Assembly (NCBI GenBank): GCA_949825045.1
Contig: OX463813.1
Location: forward strand, 248,001 to 312,000
DNA from: Argyresthia goedartella
Lineage: Eukaryota; Arthropoda; Insecta; Lepidoptera; Argyresthiidae
Direction: 5' to 3'
Length of the DNA: 64,000 nt
The position numbers and the translations under genes were made by a program. Under the pieces are notes generated by a model. That model was not told the origin of the DNA. It ran no database searches and was given only the letters and a program-made list of their open reading frames with translations. Below, piece after piece: positions 23,128-34,766 of the stretch; position 1 is the first letter of the stretch, and each line of letters begins with the position of its first letter.

Positions 23128-23250
23128 CTAACACTAGCAGACGTCCGCGGCTTCGCACGCGCTAAATTAATATAAACCTTCCTCTTGAATCACTTTGTCT
23201 ATTTAAAAAAAAACCGCATCATAATCCGTTGCGTAGTTTTAAACCTGCAT
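23128..23250 (+). repeat. Dispersed insect repeat with CCGCGGCTTCGC core
   Basis: It reads ACTAGCAGACGTCCGCGGC, then CTTCCTCTTGAATCACT, then AACCGCATCATAATCCGTTG. I recall this order as the tail of a very common insect, especially lepidopteran, dispersed repeat. It is truncated here. Confidence 0.55.
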
Positions 23251-23513
23251 GTGTGACGTCACACTTGTGTGCAAGTGATTTGAATTGGAAACACGATTTT
23301 GTTCAACTTGCAGCTTGCATGCAAGTTTTTAGTGGCATACTCAAATAGTTTTCAACCTGAAACATAAAAATAATGTTTTGTATTTGTTTCGGTTTCCAAA
23401 TAGTAGTGAATAGTGGAATGAAATTATTAAAGGATTCGAAGAACGTTGCAATTTTGAAAGCATGTCATCTTGAGATGTCCAAATGGGAGTGGTTCTTTGT
23501 ATTATGACTATAA

Positions 23514-23539
23514 GGGCCAGTTTTTTGATCCGTAGTTAA
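23514..23539 (+). repeat. Harbinger left terminal inverted repeat
   Basis: 26 bp, the exact complement of 39635-39660, preceded by TAA. Confidence 0.95.
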
Positions 23540-23894
23540 AAATGGTATAACCATTTGTTACATTAACTATAGTTAAATGACTAACCAGTAGTTAAATCGT
23601 AAATGCGTTTTTTGATGTTTATTTTAACTATAGTCAAACTTAACAATTGGTCAATTTGTTGCCAGTGCAATGAACAATGACATCCCAAAAATATAGTTTT
23701 TTTTTGTGGGGAACATTTATTTTGTATGACAACACTAGACAAACTGATTGAATGGAATCCATTTTTGACATCTTCATTCGTTATTTGCTCTTTGAAGTGT
23801 CAAATTATTTTAAATAACACGATTTCTTCAAAGTTGCTTTCCTGTGTTTAAATACGTTTTCCACCTTCAACGATACTAAAATATATAAATAACG

Positions 23895-25368
23895 ATGTCC
23901 GCAAACAGCCAACGGTCAAACAAGTAAGTACTTACAAACATAATTTCGTGTTATTTATTCCGGGTATCTTGTGTTTCGTACATAATAGAAAGTAATACAT
24001 TTATGTTTTGTTAAAGGGACCGTACTACTAACTTCGCCAAAGAAGAAACTGCCAAATTTATGATGCTTCTGAAGGATTACCCAGTCTTAACCTGTAAAAA
24101 AACCGATCACTCCAGCAATCTGCAAAAAGATGCAGCTTGGAAATCTCTCTGTGACATTTTCAACTCGGATGGGTCTAGACACTGAAGTGTTAAGCAGTTA
24201 CAGCAGAAATATAACAACATGAAAAAAACTGCAAGAAAGGTTTGTAACTGTTATGTGTTTGGTCCCGATTTCACAACTTCATTCCATATGTTATCGTCTC
24301 AAATGATATAAAAATACTTATATTTTATTAAAATAATGTATTTTTTAGGAAATGGCAGCAGAGAAGTATGGAAGACGCCTAACTGGAGGTGGACCAGCTC
24401 CTCCTAAGCCATCAGACACCACAGAATGGTTAAATAGCATCATGGGAGAGTCAATATCGGGTCTTCCTGCGGTGTATGACAGCGATGCATTGGGTATTGA
24501 CCTTCATCTATCTAGAATGAAATTGTTTAGGTTAAATGAGGGAAACTATATCTAATTGTGGTTTTTATTTTACAGATATTAGTAATATAGAAGCAGAAAA
24601 TAACAGAAAATCTGCTGAAGTAAATATAGAGTTCATTCAAGCTGAGAATTTAGATCCATGTAAGTATACAGTTATTAAGTTGGCTAGCCAATTGCTTGAT
24701 TTTTTTTAAAACAATTTTTAATACTAATATTTATTATTTCAGGCACTTCTCAAAGTATGCCATTGATCGATGGAGACTGGGAGGAAATCTGTAAGGAGAA
24801 CATTCCGAACAATATACCTATAGGTTTGTAAAATACTAATAATTCTTTTATAGCATAAATTTATTAGCAAATATAAGGTTTCACAATGTTTTAATATTTG
24901 TTTCAGAAGTCCCAAATGTATTTGACTCTTCGACACCAAAGGCTATGCTGCGAAAACCAGTCTCTAAAGAGTTATGTAAGTAGATATTATTAGTTTGTGG
25001 TAAATTTAATATTCCTTTATGAAGGTCTAGGCACATACTCATATTTATTCTTGTTTTCAGCTGTGTCCTACAACAAAAGGAAAGTTTCTTTTAACCCTTT
25101 GGAGACAAGGAAGCGGATTATGATCCACACGGATAAAAAAAATTAATTTTTGAAACAAAAACAAATAAGAGAGCATGATTTGTCCAATTATGCTAAGAAA
25201 GAGCATGAAAAACATTTGCTGCACAAAGAAGAGGCCCACCAAAAAGCCATGCTGCATAAAGAGGAGGCGCACCAAAAAGCAATGCAGCAGATGGAAGAAA
25301 GGCACAATAGATATATGGAGCAGCAAGAAGAGATCAAATTGAGGTGGAATGCAAGAAAATACAATTAG
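23895..25368 (+). pseudogene. Harbinger Myb/SANT-like DNA-binding protein gene
   Basis: Harbinger elements encode a second protein that binds DNA and brings the transposase to the element. Exon 1 (23895-23923) starts MSANSQRS. Exon 2 (24017-24239) encodes the three-helix Myb-like domain, with spaced tryptophan and aromatic residues (AAWKSLCDIFN, QLQQKYNNMKK). Further exons start near 24350, 24576, 24744, 24907 and 25061, each with AG/GT borders in phase. They carry an acidic middle and a basic end. Downstream, a coiled coil rich in KEEAHQKAM repeats (25150-25368) looks like the original C-terminus, reached only through a frame change near 25135-25145. A TGA at 24183-24185 interrupts the Myb domain, probably from CGA. 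It faces the transposase gene tail to tail. Confidence 0.8.
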
Positions 25369-25733
25369 AAAATATTAAAAAGGGTTTCATGTAAATTTTA
25401 TAATGTTTTTTTTTAATTAAAATAGTTTGTATTTAAGTTATACTTGTAATAAAACAGTTTATTAATCAAGTCACATGTTTTATTTATAAATTCTTGTAAT
25501 AAAGTAGGTAGTTGCTAACTCATAATGTAATAGCCCTAAAGAATATCATAGGTCCCTAACTAATGTGCAGCTGTAGTTCATTACAAGTCTGTACTTATAT
25601 GTTAATATTATAGGCAATAAAATACTGAATTATATTATTTATTAATATACTTAATTATTTACTGCCGTGGTTCTGTGGCTAGTAATGAAGCAAAATAGGT
25701 TTGTATGAGCTGCTGTCTGTACTCTTGTTCATT

Positions 25734-28638
25734 AGGGTGACCCGTTTGAACTTTTTATCGAATTTGGAAAAGTTAGGGGTCTCAAAAGTTCCGTATGCAA
25801 ACATTGTTCTCGTAAAAAATAATAATAAAAATATTGAATAATACTTTTAGCCCTCTACCGGAGGTCAAAGTTTCAGTTTTTTGTTAATATTGGCCTTAAG
25901 TTCCATTTTATTAAGTACTAATTTCATAGGTCGAAAAGTGTCAAATTAATACTCAAATCATTGACAGTATTATTGTTTGTCAGTACTTGTAATTTTCGGA
26001 GTCAATTTACACGTAGGTAGACTTAAAATAAACATTCTCTAAGTGACGAACTTCAGTACTATTGCAGCGCTCGGCTCGAAAGTTGTTTGATTGAAAATAC
26101 AAATAATGAGTTCGAATTCTGTTACTAGGCGCAGTGAAGTGGATTGTTTCATTCTTGGAGCACCATCAAAACTCAAAAATAGTGTATTACCAACATATTT
26201 ACAAGTGCTAAGATACATAGTGCATGTAAGATATACCCTACTAAGTGCAGGCACTGCAAAGCAGCCGGCGATTTCCAAAGTGTTCGCTATTGTGAGCAAA
26301 GATGTGAAGAAGATATGGGAATCTGCTTCGATACCGACAGTGAGTACCTTAAGAGTTATTCAGTTACTAACAAAAGAGTACAATGAGTACCTAAAGCTGA
26401 AAAGATGGCCAGAAAAAAAGAGAAATACAAATTTTGATGTTAGAGTGCAAACATTCCAAAACAGGATCACATCTGGTTTGTTCGACATCGCCGCATGCAA
26501 GTGTAAATTGTTAACTTCATGCTGCTGCTCACAAACCAATAAAGTACCCCCTAAAGAGCAAGATTTCCTGAATGATCAACGAACGGACCGAAAAATGATC
26601 ATTGGTACGGTCGACTTAGTTGAAACGAGAAAACTTCAAAAAAGAGCAAGCCGAATACTTAAACGCCAATAAACACTGCAGACTGAAACATCAATTGCAG
26701 TGCAGCCAGAACCCCCAACGAGAAGACAGCTGATTAAAACGATACCACCACCAGTATCCGAGGAAACTCCTATGAGCAATGAGCCTTCAACATCGGGACT
26801 TTCGAGATGTAAGAATAACAAAATTCCAATTCCAGTTCTTGCAACAATGTGTGATCGGTATGGCATCTCTGACCGATCAGCAGCCGCTGTCGCCACGGCC
26901 GTCCTCCAGGACTTTGGGCTCGTCACGAGTAAAGATAAAAGCCTCGTTATTGATAAGAATAAAGTTCGCCGAGCAAGAGAAACAGTCCGGCATGACATGC
27001 AAGAAAAGACATTGTGTCACAATGTCGAAGGTATATACTTTGACGGAAGAAAGGATAAGACACTGGAGATTTTAAAAAAAGATAACAGGTATCACAGAAC
27101 TATTTCTGTGAAAGAACATATCTCGCTTATATGCGAACCCGGTTCACTGTACTTGGGACACATCACACCGAAATCCGGAACTGGAAAAGCCATAGCTGAT
27201 TCCATAATGGACTTTTGCTTAAGCACTGATTTAAAGTTGGATAAAATAATATGCATTGGTTGTGATGGCACTGTCACAAACACGGGATGGAAAGGTGGTG
27301 CTATACGGCACATCGAATTAAAACTTAACAGACCGTTGCAGTGGTTTGTGTGCCAACTTCACGCAAACGAATTGCCATTAAGGCATTTATTCAACCGCCT
27401 GGATGGAAACACTACTGGACCACGAGAGTATAGTGGACCAATCGGTAAATCTCTAGAACAGTGTCAAAGCTTGCCAGTTGTCGATTTTACGCCTGTTGTA
27501 GGAAACCTACAGCTACTCCAGGCAGATGTTATAAATTCTTTGAGTACCGATCAAAAGTATTTATACGAGTTAAGCCAAGCCATCTCAGTTGGATCATGTT
27601 CTTCTGAACTAGCACATCGTCAACCAGGAAAAATGGGGCATTCCCGATGGCTGACGACGGCCAATCGTGTATTAAGACTATATGTCGGAACCCATGGTCC
27701 TTCGAATAATTTGAAAATGATCGTGGACTATATCATGAAGGTATACGCGCCGGTCTGGTTCAGTATAAAGAAAGAATCTTGTGCACAAAATGGAGCCCAC
27801 CACGTTTTCAAGCTCATAAAATATTCGAGGGACTTGTGTGACGACATACTTCTAATAATAGATCCTGTCATACAAAGAAATTCATTTTTTGCACACCCGG
27901 AAAATTTACTTTTGGCAATGATCTTTGATAATAGACGTCCTATCAGAGAACTAGGTCTAAGAAGAATCATTGAGGCACGCAGGGTCAAAAGTAACTCTGT
28001 TCGAGTTTTCAAGTTACCAAAACTGAATTTTCAAGCTGCTGACTACATTGACATAATTATTTGGGCCGAATCACAAATAACACCCCCGCCCATTTTGGAT
28101 AATGTATCTGACAAAGTTTTAAAGGAAATGGTCGAAAAGGAAAGGCTCAATGATATAGCTATTCCAGCATTCCCCTGTCACACCCAGGCTGTGGAAAGAT
28201 GTGTGAAGTTAGTGACTGAGGCATCGATGGCAGTCGCTGGACCAAAGGCCAGAGATGGGTTGATTCGGACCAAATTAATGTCTCGGAGTAAAATGCCAAC
28301 TTTTAATTTTAAGGGTCAATACAAGGCTTAGATTTGTGTGTTTAGAGTTTGTTTAATATAGTTTTTGATATGATTGTTGCTTTATTTGTCTTTCACACCC
28401 TGAATACTAGAGGAATAATAATCAATAAGGTACTAAATAAAATAATTATAAAATATTTAAGAAGTACGATAATTCGCAAAATATTCAAAATTCCAGGCCT
28501 GGTAGAGGGCTATAAGTACCTATAAATCCAAAAACTAAAAATGTAGTTTTAAACTACGCACAAATATGCAACTTTTGAGACCCCTATGTTTTTGATAGCT
28601 TGAGAAAAAAAAACCTCCATACATCAACGAGGCACCCT
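25734..28638 (+). mobile_element. 2.9-kb DNA transposon of unassigned superfamily inside the Harbinger
   Basis: The ends are AGGGTG (25734) and CACCCT (28638), flanked by the 7-bp direct repeat GTTCATT (25727-25733 and 28639-28645). The terminal inverted repeat is degenerate but long: AGGGTGaCcCGTT at the tip, then AGGGGTCTCAAAAGTT and AGCCCTCTACC further in, each matched in inverse order at the right end. It interrupts codons of the Harbinger transposase, and removing it with one copy of the 7-mer restores that frame exactly. It carries one long plus-strand gene. Confidence 0.9.
26106..28331 (+). pseudogene. Transposase-like gene of the 2.9-kb element (one in-frame stop)
   Basis: One frame of about 741 codons starts at ATG 26106 and is broken only by TAA at 26670-26672. 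The first part (to 26669) has a Cys-rich cluster (AACKCKLLTSCCC), possibly a zinc site. The second part (from about 26700) carries RNase H-like nuclease candidates: YFDGRKDK (D at 27042), CIGCDGT (D at 27264), VCQLHANE (a C-x2-H pair, 27351-27362) and HTQAVERCVK (E at 28194). A D-D-(C-x2-H)-E order resembles hAT, P and related eukaryotic transposases, but hAT signatures such as the C-terminal dimer domain are not recognisable. I recall similar 'uncharacterized' proteins repeated in insect genomes. There is no intron. The function as the element's own transposase is inferred. Confidence 0.7.
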
Positions 28639-28691
28639 GTTCATTGACAGTCTCCGGGAAATCTAGATGCTCTTCTATCGGAAGGTGAAGT

Positions 28692-30907
28692 TGTACCGGC
28701 ACCAGGCCAAGGTCGGAGCCGCCGCTATCAGTAGCTATGATCGTCTATTCTATCTATCCCAAAATGAGAGGACCCGATTCGGCTGTAAGGTTTGTAAGTA
28801 AGAATGATAAGTCTGAATTTCTCGTTCGTCGAGAAATCCGTTAGGCGTACAATAGTCGAACGAAGTTTGGTTCAGGAAGTTACAGTTTCAAGTTAGACAG
28901 AGAAAGCATATATGTCCGCGAGCCGGTAATTCACATCAGTCAGCGGTGTATTGCGCCAGAACGATCGTTGTTATATTTTATGTGATGGCACCATCTGGTT
29001 TTTGTATATATGAGCGCATTGGAACATCTTTTGTTTTAGTTTTAGTTTTAGTGATCGATCACAGTTATAGTATAGATATCCGTCGTAGTTTTACGACGTG
29101 AGTACTCAATGATATTTCATGTGCTCGCTAGTAGCGGCTTGTGGTGGTTCCAATTATATATTTGGTTCACGGCAATAACGATCCGAAAAGACCGGTTTAC
29201 ACAATTGCAATTTGAGTTCCGAAATGGGTTCTGAACTAGCGGTTACCTCAAAAGGTCCGTAACGTTTTGAAACCTTCAACTCTGCGCAATTTGAGCTGGA
29301 TGTTATCGAAACGCAAGCATTTTTGTTTTAGGATATCTAACCCACACCATAGCGAAGTGCATAGTTCGATAAATACCGAACTATGAATTCCACTAGCCGC
29401 AGCACGTCCTGGGCTGAGCCAAATCATATATACCGACTCAACTTACACATTAGACATCCAGCGAAATTTACATTTAACTTAAAAATGCAACTTGAATCCA
29501 ATCTGACCCAAGGCAATGCAAAACACCTACCCGGACCTAAACAATGAACTTTAGACTGTAAATTGATCTCTTCGCGCGTCCCCGATAACACTCAAATGTC
29601 AAAATATCAACAGGATATGTTATCTGTGTTGACACCGGTTTAACTTTGTTCTGAATTTGTTATTTCCATCCGCGGAACCTCATCGATCAAACAGTCTCCC
29701 TATGCCCTGCCAACCTAGGTTTAGCCGCAACTAAACTCCTGTCTAGCCTAGTCTAAAAACCTAGTGTTATACCACGTCCATTGTCGACACCACTCGAAAA
29801 TGGTTGAGTTTGATTTGAATGTGCTTGAATGTTTAACGACTGTGTGTGTGGGAATTACAAAACTCGCTATTCGAAAGGAATGAGGAGAGGATTAGCCCGC
29901 GAATATCCTAAGAGCCAATCCAGGAACCCTATGGTGAAGGAAGAGGAATTTAGGGTCGCTCCAAGCCCAGACTCAGACTCAGATAAATTGACTTAAAAGT
30001 TCTTTCCTAACGACCCAAGGATAGTTTTGGAATTAGGGGTAGGTTGATATAAAGGTAGGAACCGAGGTATATCTCGGCGCTTCAGACACTCACGAAAACC
30101 CACTGAAACTTCGCAATCACCAATTCGTATAGTTCTGACGCGTAACACGGCAGACAAAACTGTTTAGAACTCGTGAAGACGACTGTCACAGTAGCTAGAC
30201 GCTGAGACTGAATCCCCTCCCCTCTCAAACTCTGGTATTTATACGCCTCACATGTCTGAAAAAATGGCGTCCTTTGCGAATACGCTCTGCCCAAGCGAAG
30301 CTTCTTATCACTAACTACACAGGGTCCAATTTCAACCATGCCATGCAGATCCGCCGTTCTACAAATTGTGTGTACGCATATTCACTATGATCAACCGTAA
30401 GTTATCACTCAAATCATTTGGTACTGCCGATACACAGAATCTGTTGATCGCTGACCAATAAAAGCTTGTTGCGATTAATTAAGCATACCCGACCGCTAGC
30501 TGCGCGTAGCAAAGACCTACCAGAATGATATTCAAACCAGCGGTGTCAGACCCTCCATCTCATACCTCAATCGCAATTGTATATTTGCAATCTACATAAT
30601 AGCTTTCTCCGTATCGTTCCATAATAACCTTTCATTATTTAGTTATTCATAATTTTATTCAACGCGCAGCCAAATCGGCTCTGATCTCTACACATCTCGC
30701 AGGAATGCGACAAAAAAACTTGACCTGAACTGAAATTCCACGAATGAACCCACGCGTCTTTTTTTTTGCGAACTTTGCCAGTAAGCAACGCAAAACCCCC
30801 AAACGTTATCTGAACCGATTCTCGTATTCAAAACAGCGCGGCGTTGGGCTAGCTCTCTATCACGCAGAATGAAGTATCAAATGTACCGAATCTCGTGTAC
30901 CATTACA
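28692..30907 (-). repeat. Gypsy 3' LTR (left copy)
   Basis: On the minus strand it starts TGTAATGG and ends CCGGTACA. It is one of two nearly identical copies. It contains an 85-codon open frame (30082-30339, minus) that is also in the other LTR; I regard this as chance. The TATA/initiator pair is at 30207-30243. Confidence 0.93.
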
Positions 30908-31304
30908 GCCCCCTCCCAGACCTTGAGACACTGTTTATCTCAGTTAACATGGCGCAAGGATCTCATTACCACTATGCTACCCATGCTTTGTCCATATCTA
31001 ATCTATATGTACGGACATCTCAAATCATGTACACAGACCGATGAATCTGTCAATTATGTATATAATATTTACACAACTCGATTGAGTTCTCTCCTGTCTT
31101 ATCTTATTTATCTATCTAACTATACAACCTCGCTTACCCGCAATTTATCCTAATTCGTATTAATATATATATACAAATTATGTTTTTTTTTTTTTGTTTT
31201 TTTTTTTTGTTTTTGTTTCCAAACCATGCAAGATCCTTAATTCTACAAAATATTTACTCAAATTTACAGCTTACAGCTTAATTATATAACCTTTATACAC
31301 TATC
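30908..31304 (-). other. Gypsy 3' untranslated region
   Basis: Between the pol stop and the 3' LTR. It holds a long A-tract on the minus strand (T-runs at about 31180-31215 on plus), a short TA run, and the polypurine tract next to the LTR. No gene is visible. Confidence 0.6.
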
Positions 31305-34300
31305 TTATTTATCTGCGCCCTTATTCGTCCTCACATAATACCTGGCTATATTTATAGTATTGAAGTTACCCAATATCTCATTTGAACCCGGATCTACTAA
31401 AGTATAACAGTTAGGATATACCACTGCCGAAATAACATAAGGCCCTTTATACAACAATGAAAATTTCCGCATGATTTTATGTTCTTTATTTGAACGCACA
31501 AAAGTCTTAAGTTTCACATAATCACCTATACGATAGACTTCTAACTTACGCCGTTTGTCCGCCTGTCGCTTACGTCGTTCACTAGAACTTTTAGAGTTTT
31601 CTATCGCTACATTTCGCACCTGTTCCGTATCCCGCACACTATGGCCTAATAACCATTCATCGCCTAATTCCTTGTCAATAGTTAACGGTTCCCGCTTACC
31701 AAACGCTAACTCATTGGGCGCAAAGCCTGTGCTTGTGTGTTCGATATTATTATAGCAATTTTGAATGTCCGGTAACACGTCGAACCAACTACGATTATTT
31801 CCGCCGCAATAAGTTCTAATCAGTCTACCTAGCTCGCGATTCACTCTTTCTACGCTATTAGAATTTGGACAATACACCGACGTATGAGTGACCCGAATCC
31901 CTAGCTGTTTGAGTCCAAATTCCCAAACATTCGATATGAACTGTGGTCCTGAGTCCGTAATTATAGTTTCGATAGGTATTTCCCTATGAAATCTCTTTGT
32001 ACAAGCGAGCACGCTCCTACCTGTCGCTTTTCGCATTGGATATAATTTTATTACTTTACTGTACACGTCTTGAATCACATATATATATTGATATCCGAAT
32101 TTACCTACGGGCAATGGCCCATAAAGGTCCGAAAAAACTTTCTCACCCAACCTTTCCGCCAACACCGGTGTACAAGGACCAACGGTATTGTTAGTACTTG
32201 GTTTGACCTTTTGACATATGTCACAACTTCTTATCACCGCGCTAATCACCCTACTCATATGAAGAAAATAATATCTGTCCTTCATCAGTGCTAATATTTT
32301 ATATCTGCCGTAGTGACCTATTTCTTCATGTATGTGTAAAATTAGTTCCTCCTGTAGTGATTTCGGAATTACTAGCAACTGTACGTTCCGCTTCGGCACG
32401 TGAAAATATAACGTATCACCTACCAGCTTATAATTTTCAAAACCTCTTGTCCCCGTATCTACTACATTACGTCTGATACAACCGCTAATTCGATTTAACC
32501 GCTCATCTTCGTTTTGTAATCTCGCAATGTCCCGTAAACTCGAAATAACACTTGCGGTATTCGATGCCTGAAACCAGAATATCCCCGGCTGAACATTTGT
32601 ACTGTCAATCATGCCTCCAGGTCCCGCTATTTGCCTGCTTAGCGTGTCGGCAATTTGATTATCAGTCCCTCGCACAAATTCTATGTCGTAATCGAATTGC
32701 TCTAAAAACATAATCCACCTCGTTACGCGTGCCCCTAATAAGGTCCACGACTTAATGAACGTCAAACTTTTATGATCAGTTCTAATAATAACCTTTTCTC
32801 CCCGCAAATATATCTCAAATCGCTTTAAAGTGTATATAACTGCATACATTTCCTGTTCACTGATAGCCCATCTAGTCTGAGCACCCTTGAATGCCTGCGA
32901 ACAGAACCCTATAATTCGTTCCTGGCCCGATTCATCTAATTGATAAACATAGCCCCCAATTCCTATAGCGCTGGCGTCACATTGAACATAATATGTTTTT
33001 CCCGCCAATGGCTGACTCAAAATTATACTTTCTGAGAATTGATTTTTTATCTCGTCAAAAGCACTTTGCATCTGCGCACTCCAGATGAACTTGACTCCAG
33101 ACCGTAATAAATTGTACAAGGGCTGTGTCAACGTTCCAAAATTTTTTATAAACCTCCTAAAGTAATTTATGAACCCCAAAAACGCCCTCAATTGCCTGAC
33201 AGTTCTGGGTGACGGATATAATTTAAGTGTTTCAATTTTGTCCGGGTCCATCTGCAAACCTTGTGTAGACAAAATATGCCCCAATAACTTGACTTTTTTT
33301 TGTGCGAACTCGCATTTTTTTAGTTTGCACGTGAAGCCCGCGTCTTTCAATTTACTCAGAACCGTGTCCACTTGAGACAAATGCTGTTCGAAGTCACCCT
33401 CAGTTAAAATTGCCAAATCGTCAACAAAATTTAAACAATATGACCTAACCTCTGGCCCTAGAATTAAGTCCATCGCCCTCGAAAATGAACCCACACTGGT
33501 TTTCAACCCCTGAGGTAAAACGTTGTAAACATAACTTCTGCCTTGATATACAAAACCCGTGTATCGTTTAGATTCGTCTGATAATGGTATAGAAAAATAC
33601 GCATCTTTGATATCAATAACTCCTATGTAATTTATCCGGCGCCCGGATTGCAATATCTCACTCATTAAAGGTGTGGTTTCAACCTCCCCGACCATTCCCA
33701 TGTTCAATTGTCGTGCATCTAGCAAAATACGGACCTCTCCTGATTTCTTTAATGTACAAGTCAATGGACTGCTGAAATCCGTAGATTGCCTGCTAATAAT
33801 ACCTATAAATTCCATTTCTTCCAATCGTTTTGTTACTTTATCGCGATATGCGAACGGTATGGGATAGCTTCGTTTTACGAAAGGCGTTTCATCTCTCATT
33901 TTTATCTCATGTATATATTTATTTGTCCGACCTATCCTATCGCTAAACAACTCTGCATGTTTATTTAACACCGGCAATAACTTTGTTTTGTGTTCTACAG
34001 GTATTGATGAATTATTCACATATTCCTCTATCATATTTCTACTGGTATCTTGGTTCTGTACTTCCATTGTACAACAGCAAGACTCCGGATTAGGACCAGT
34101 ACCTAATGGTATTTCACACATCCGCCCGGCGCTTCGTATAATTAGCCTCTTATTACCCTCACACATTAAACTCGCTCGCGTCTGTTGTATAAAATCAAAC
34201 CCCAAAATTAAATCTTTAGGCACCCTTGTTAATACTAGCATTGGAGTATCGATAACGCATTCACCTATTGTTAATGGTAACGTTACTAATTTATCAACCT

Positions 34301-34766
34301 TTTCCTTACTGACTCCAAATGCACCTGTGATTCTCAAACTTGGAATCGGTATTTCCGTCGGTTTTCCCAATTGTCTGCACACTTCTTCGTACACTCTCCG
34401 ACTTATTACACTGATTTCGCTCCCCGAATCAATCAAACTCCTTACAACAATATTCCCAATACGCACATCTATCTCAGGTAATGTCAAAGTACTACATAAC
34501 TCACGCCCACACTCAGTCGAATCGTCGTCTCTGAATATCGTATGTAAACGTCTGTCATTTCGATCTCTATAATTCGATCTAGATTTTTCATCTAAACACA
34601 CGGCATATCCGTGCGCTTTATGCGCTAGTAATTGAATAAATTCATTCACACCCACGTTCGAATCCAAATTACACAAATCATACAGTCTATGTTTTTTTCC
34701 AATTTGATCGGCTGTCCACCCAAACCGTAATAAATATCTGAGCGCGAACGACCCGCGCGAGTCCAC
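31305..34766 (-). CDS. pol: Ty3/gypsy pol polyprotein
   Basis: An intact frame of 1,153 codons. Counted from 34766: protease with DSG at residue 113 (SLIDSGSEIS); reverse transcriptase with LLDARQLN, YIGVIDIKDAY, LPQGL and the FVDD box at 447-450; RNase H (QCDASAIGIGGY, SEQEMYAVIYTLKRFEIYL, TDHKSLT); integrase zinc domain (HIHEEIGHYG ... CDICQ); and integrase core with D in DLYGPLP, D in TDSGPQF and E in NSVERVNRELG. A C-terminal chromatin- or DNA-binding tail follows. There is no useful ATG at the start, since the frame opens upstream of 34766 and overlaps the gag stop. It is most likely made as a Gag-Pol fusion by -1 frameshifting at 34775-34769. No internal stop is present, so the element could be active. 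Confidence 0.93.
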   Translation of the reverse strand: MDSRGSFALRYLLRFGWTADQIGKKHRLYDLCNLDSNVGVNEFIQLLAHKAHGYAVCLDEKSRSNYRDRNDRRLHTIFRDDDSTECGRELCSTLTLPEIDVRIGNIVVRSLIDSGSEISVISRRVYEEVCRQLGKPTEIPIPSLRITGAFGVSKEKVDKLVTLPLTIGECVIDTPMLVLTRVPKDLILGFDFIQQTRASLMCEGNKRLIIRSAGRMCEIPLGTGPNPESCCCTMEVQNQDTSRNMIEEYVNNSSIPVEHKTKLLPVLNKHAELFSDRIGRTNKYIHEIKMRDETPFVKRSYPIPFAYRDKVTKRLEEMEFIGIISRQSTDFSSPLTCTLKKSGEVRILLDARQLNMGMVGEVETTPLMSEILQSGRRINYIGVIDIKDAYFSIPLSDESKRYTGFVYQGRSYVYNVLPQGLKTSVGSFSRAMDLILGPEVRSYCLNFVDDLAILTEGDFEQHLSQVDTVLSKLKDAGFTCKLKKCEFAQKKVKLLGHILSTQGLQMDPDKIETLKLYPSPRTVRQLRAFLGFINYFRRFIKNFGTLTQPLYNLLRSGVKFIWSAQMQSAFDEIKNQFSESIILSQPLAGKTYYVQCDASAIGIGGYVYQLDESGQERIIGFCSQAFKGAQTRWAISEQEMYAVIYTLKRFEIYLRGEKVIIRTDHKSLTFIKSWTLLGARVTRWIMFLEQFDYDIEFVRGTDNQIADTLSRQIAGPGGMIDSTNVQPGIFWFQASNTASVISSLRDIARLQNEDERLNRISGCIRRNVVDTGTRGFENYKLVGDTLYFHVPKRNVQLLVIPKSLQEELILHIHEEIGHYGRYKILALMKDRYYFLHMSRVISAVIRSCDICQKVKPSTNNTVGPCTPVLAERLGEKVFSDLYGPLPVGKFGYQYIYVIQDVYSKVIKLYPMRKATGRSVLACTKRFHREIPIETIITDSGPQFISNVWEFGLKQLGIRVTHTSVYCPNSNSVERVNRELGRLIRTYCGGNNRSWFDVLPDIQNCYNNIEHTSTGFAPNELAFGKREPLTIDKELGDEWLLGHSVRDTEQVRNVAIENSKSSSERRKRQADKRRKLEVYRIGDYVKLKTFVRSNKEHKIMRKFSLLYKGPYVISAVVYPNCYTLVDPGSNEILGNFNTINIARYYVRTNKGADK

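Noticed and set aside
25150..25368. Separate 72-residue coiled-coil protein
   Set aside because: It fits better as the original C-terminus of the Harbinger Myb-like protein, reached by a frame change, than as a gene of its own.
26670..26672. Readthrough or frameshift site between the two frames of the 2.9-kb element
   Set aside because: The TAA is explained by a single change from CAA, and no second copy is available to show conservation. I treat it as a nonsense mutation.
30082..30339. 85-codon minus-strand frame in the gypsy LTR, repeated at 37423-37680
   Set aside because: It is duplicated only because the LTR is. It overlaps the predicted TATA box and start site and has no recognisable domain.
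33988..34572. A 194-codon plus-strand frame within gypsy pol
   Set aside because: It is antisense to the intact protease/RT coding sequence and has no motif of its own.
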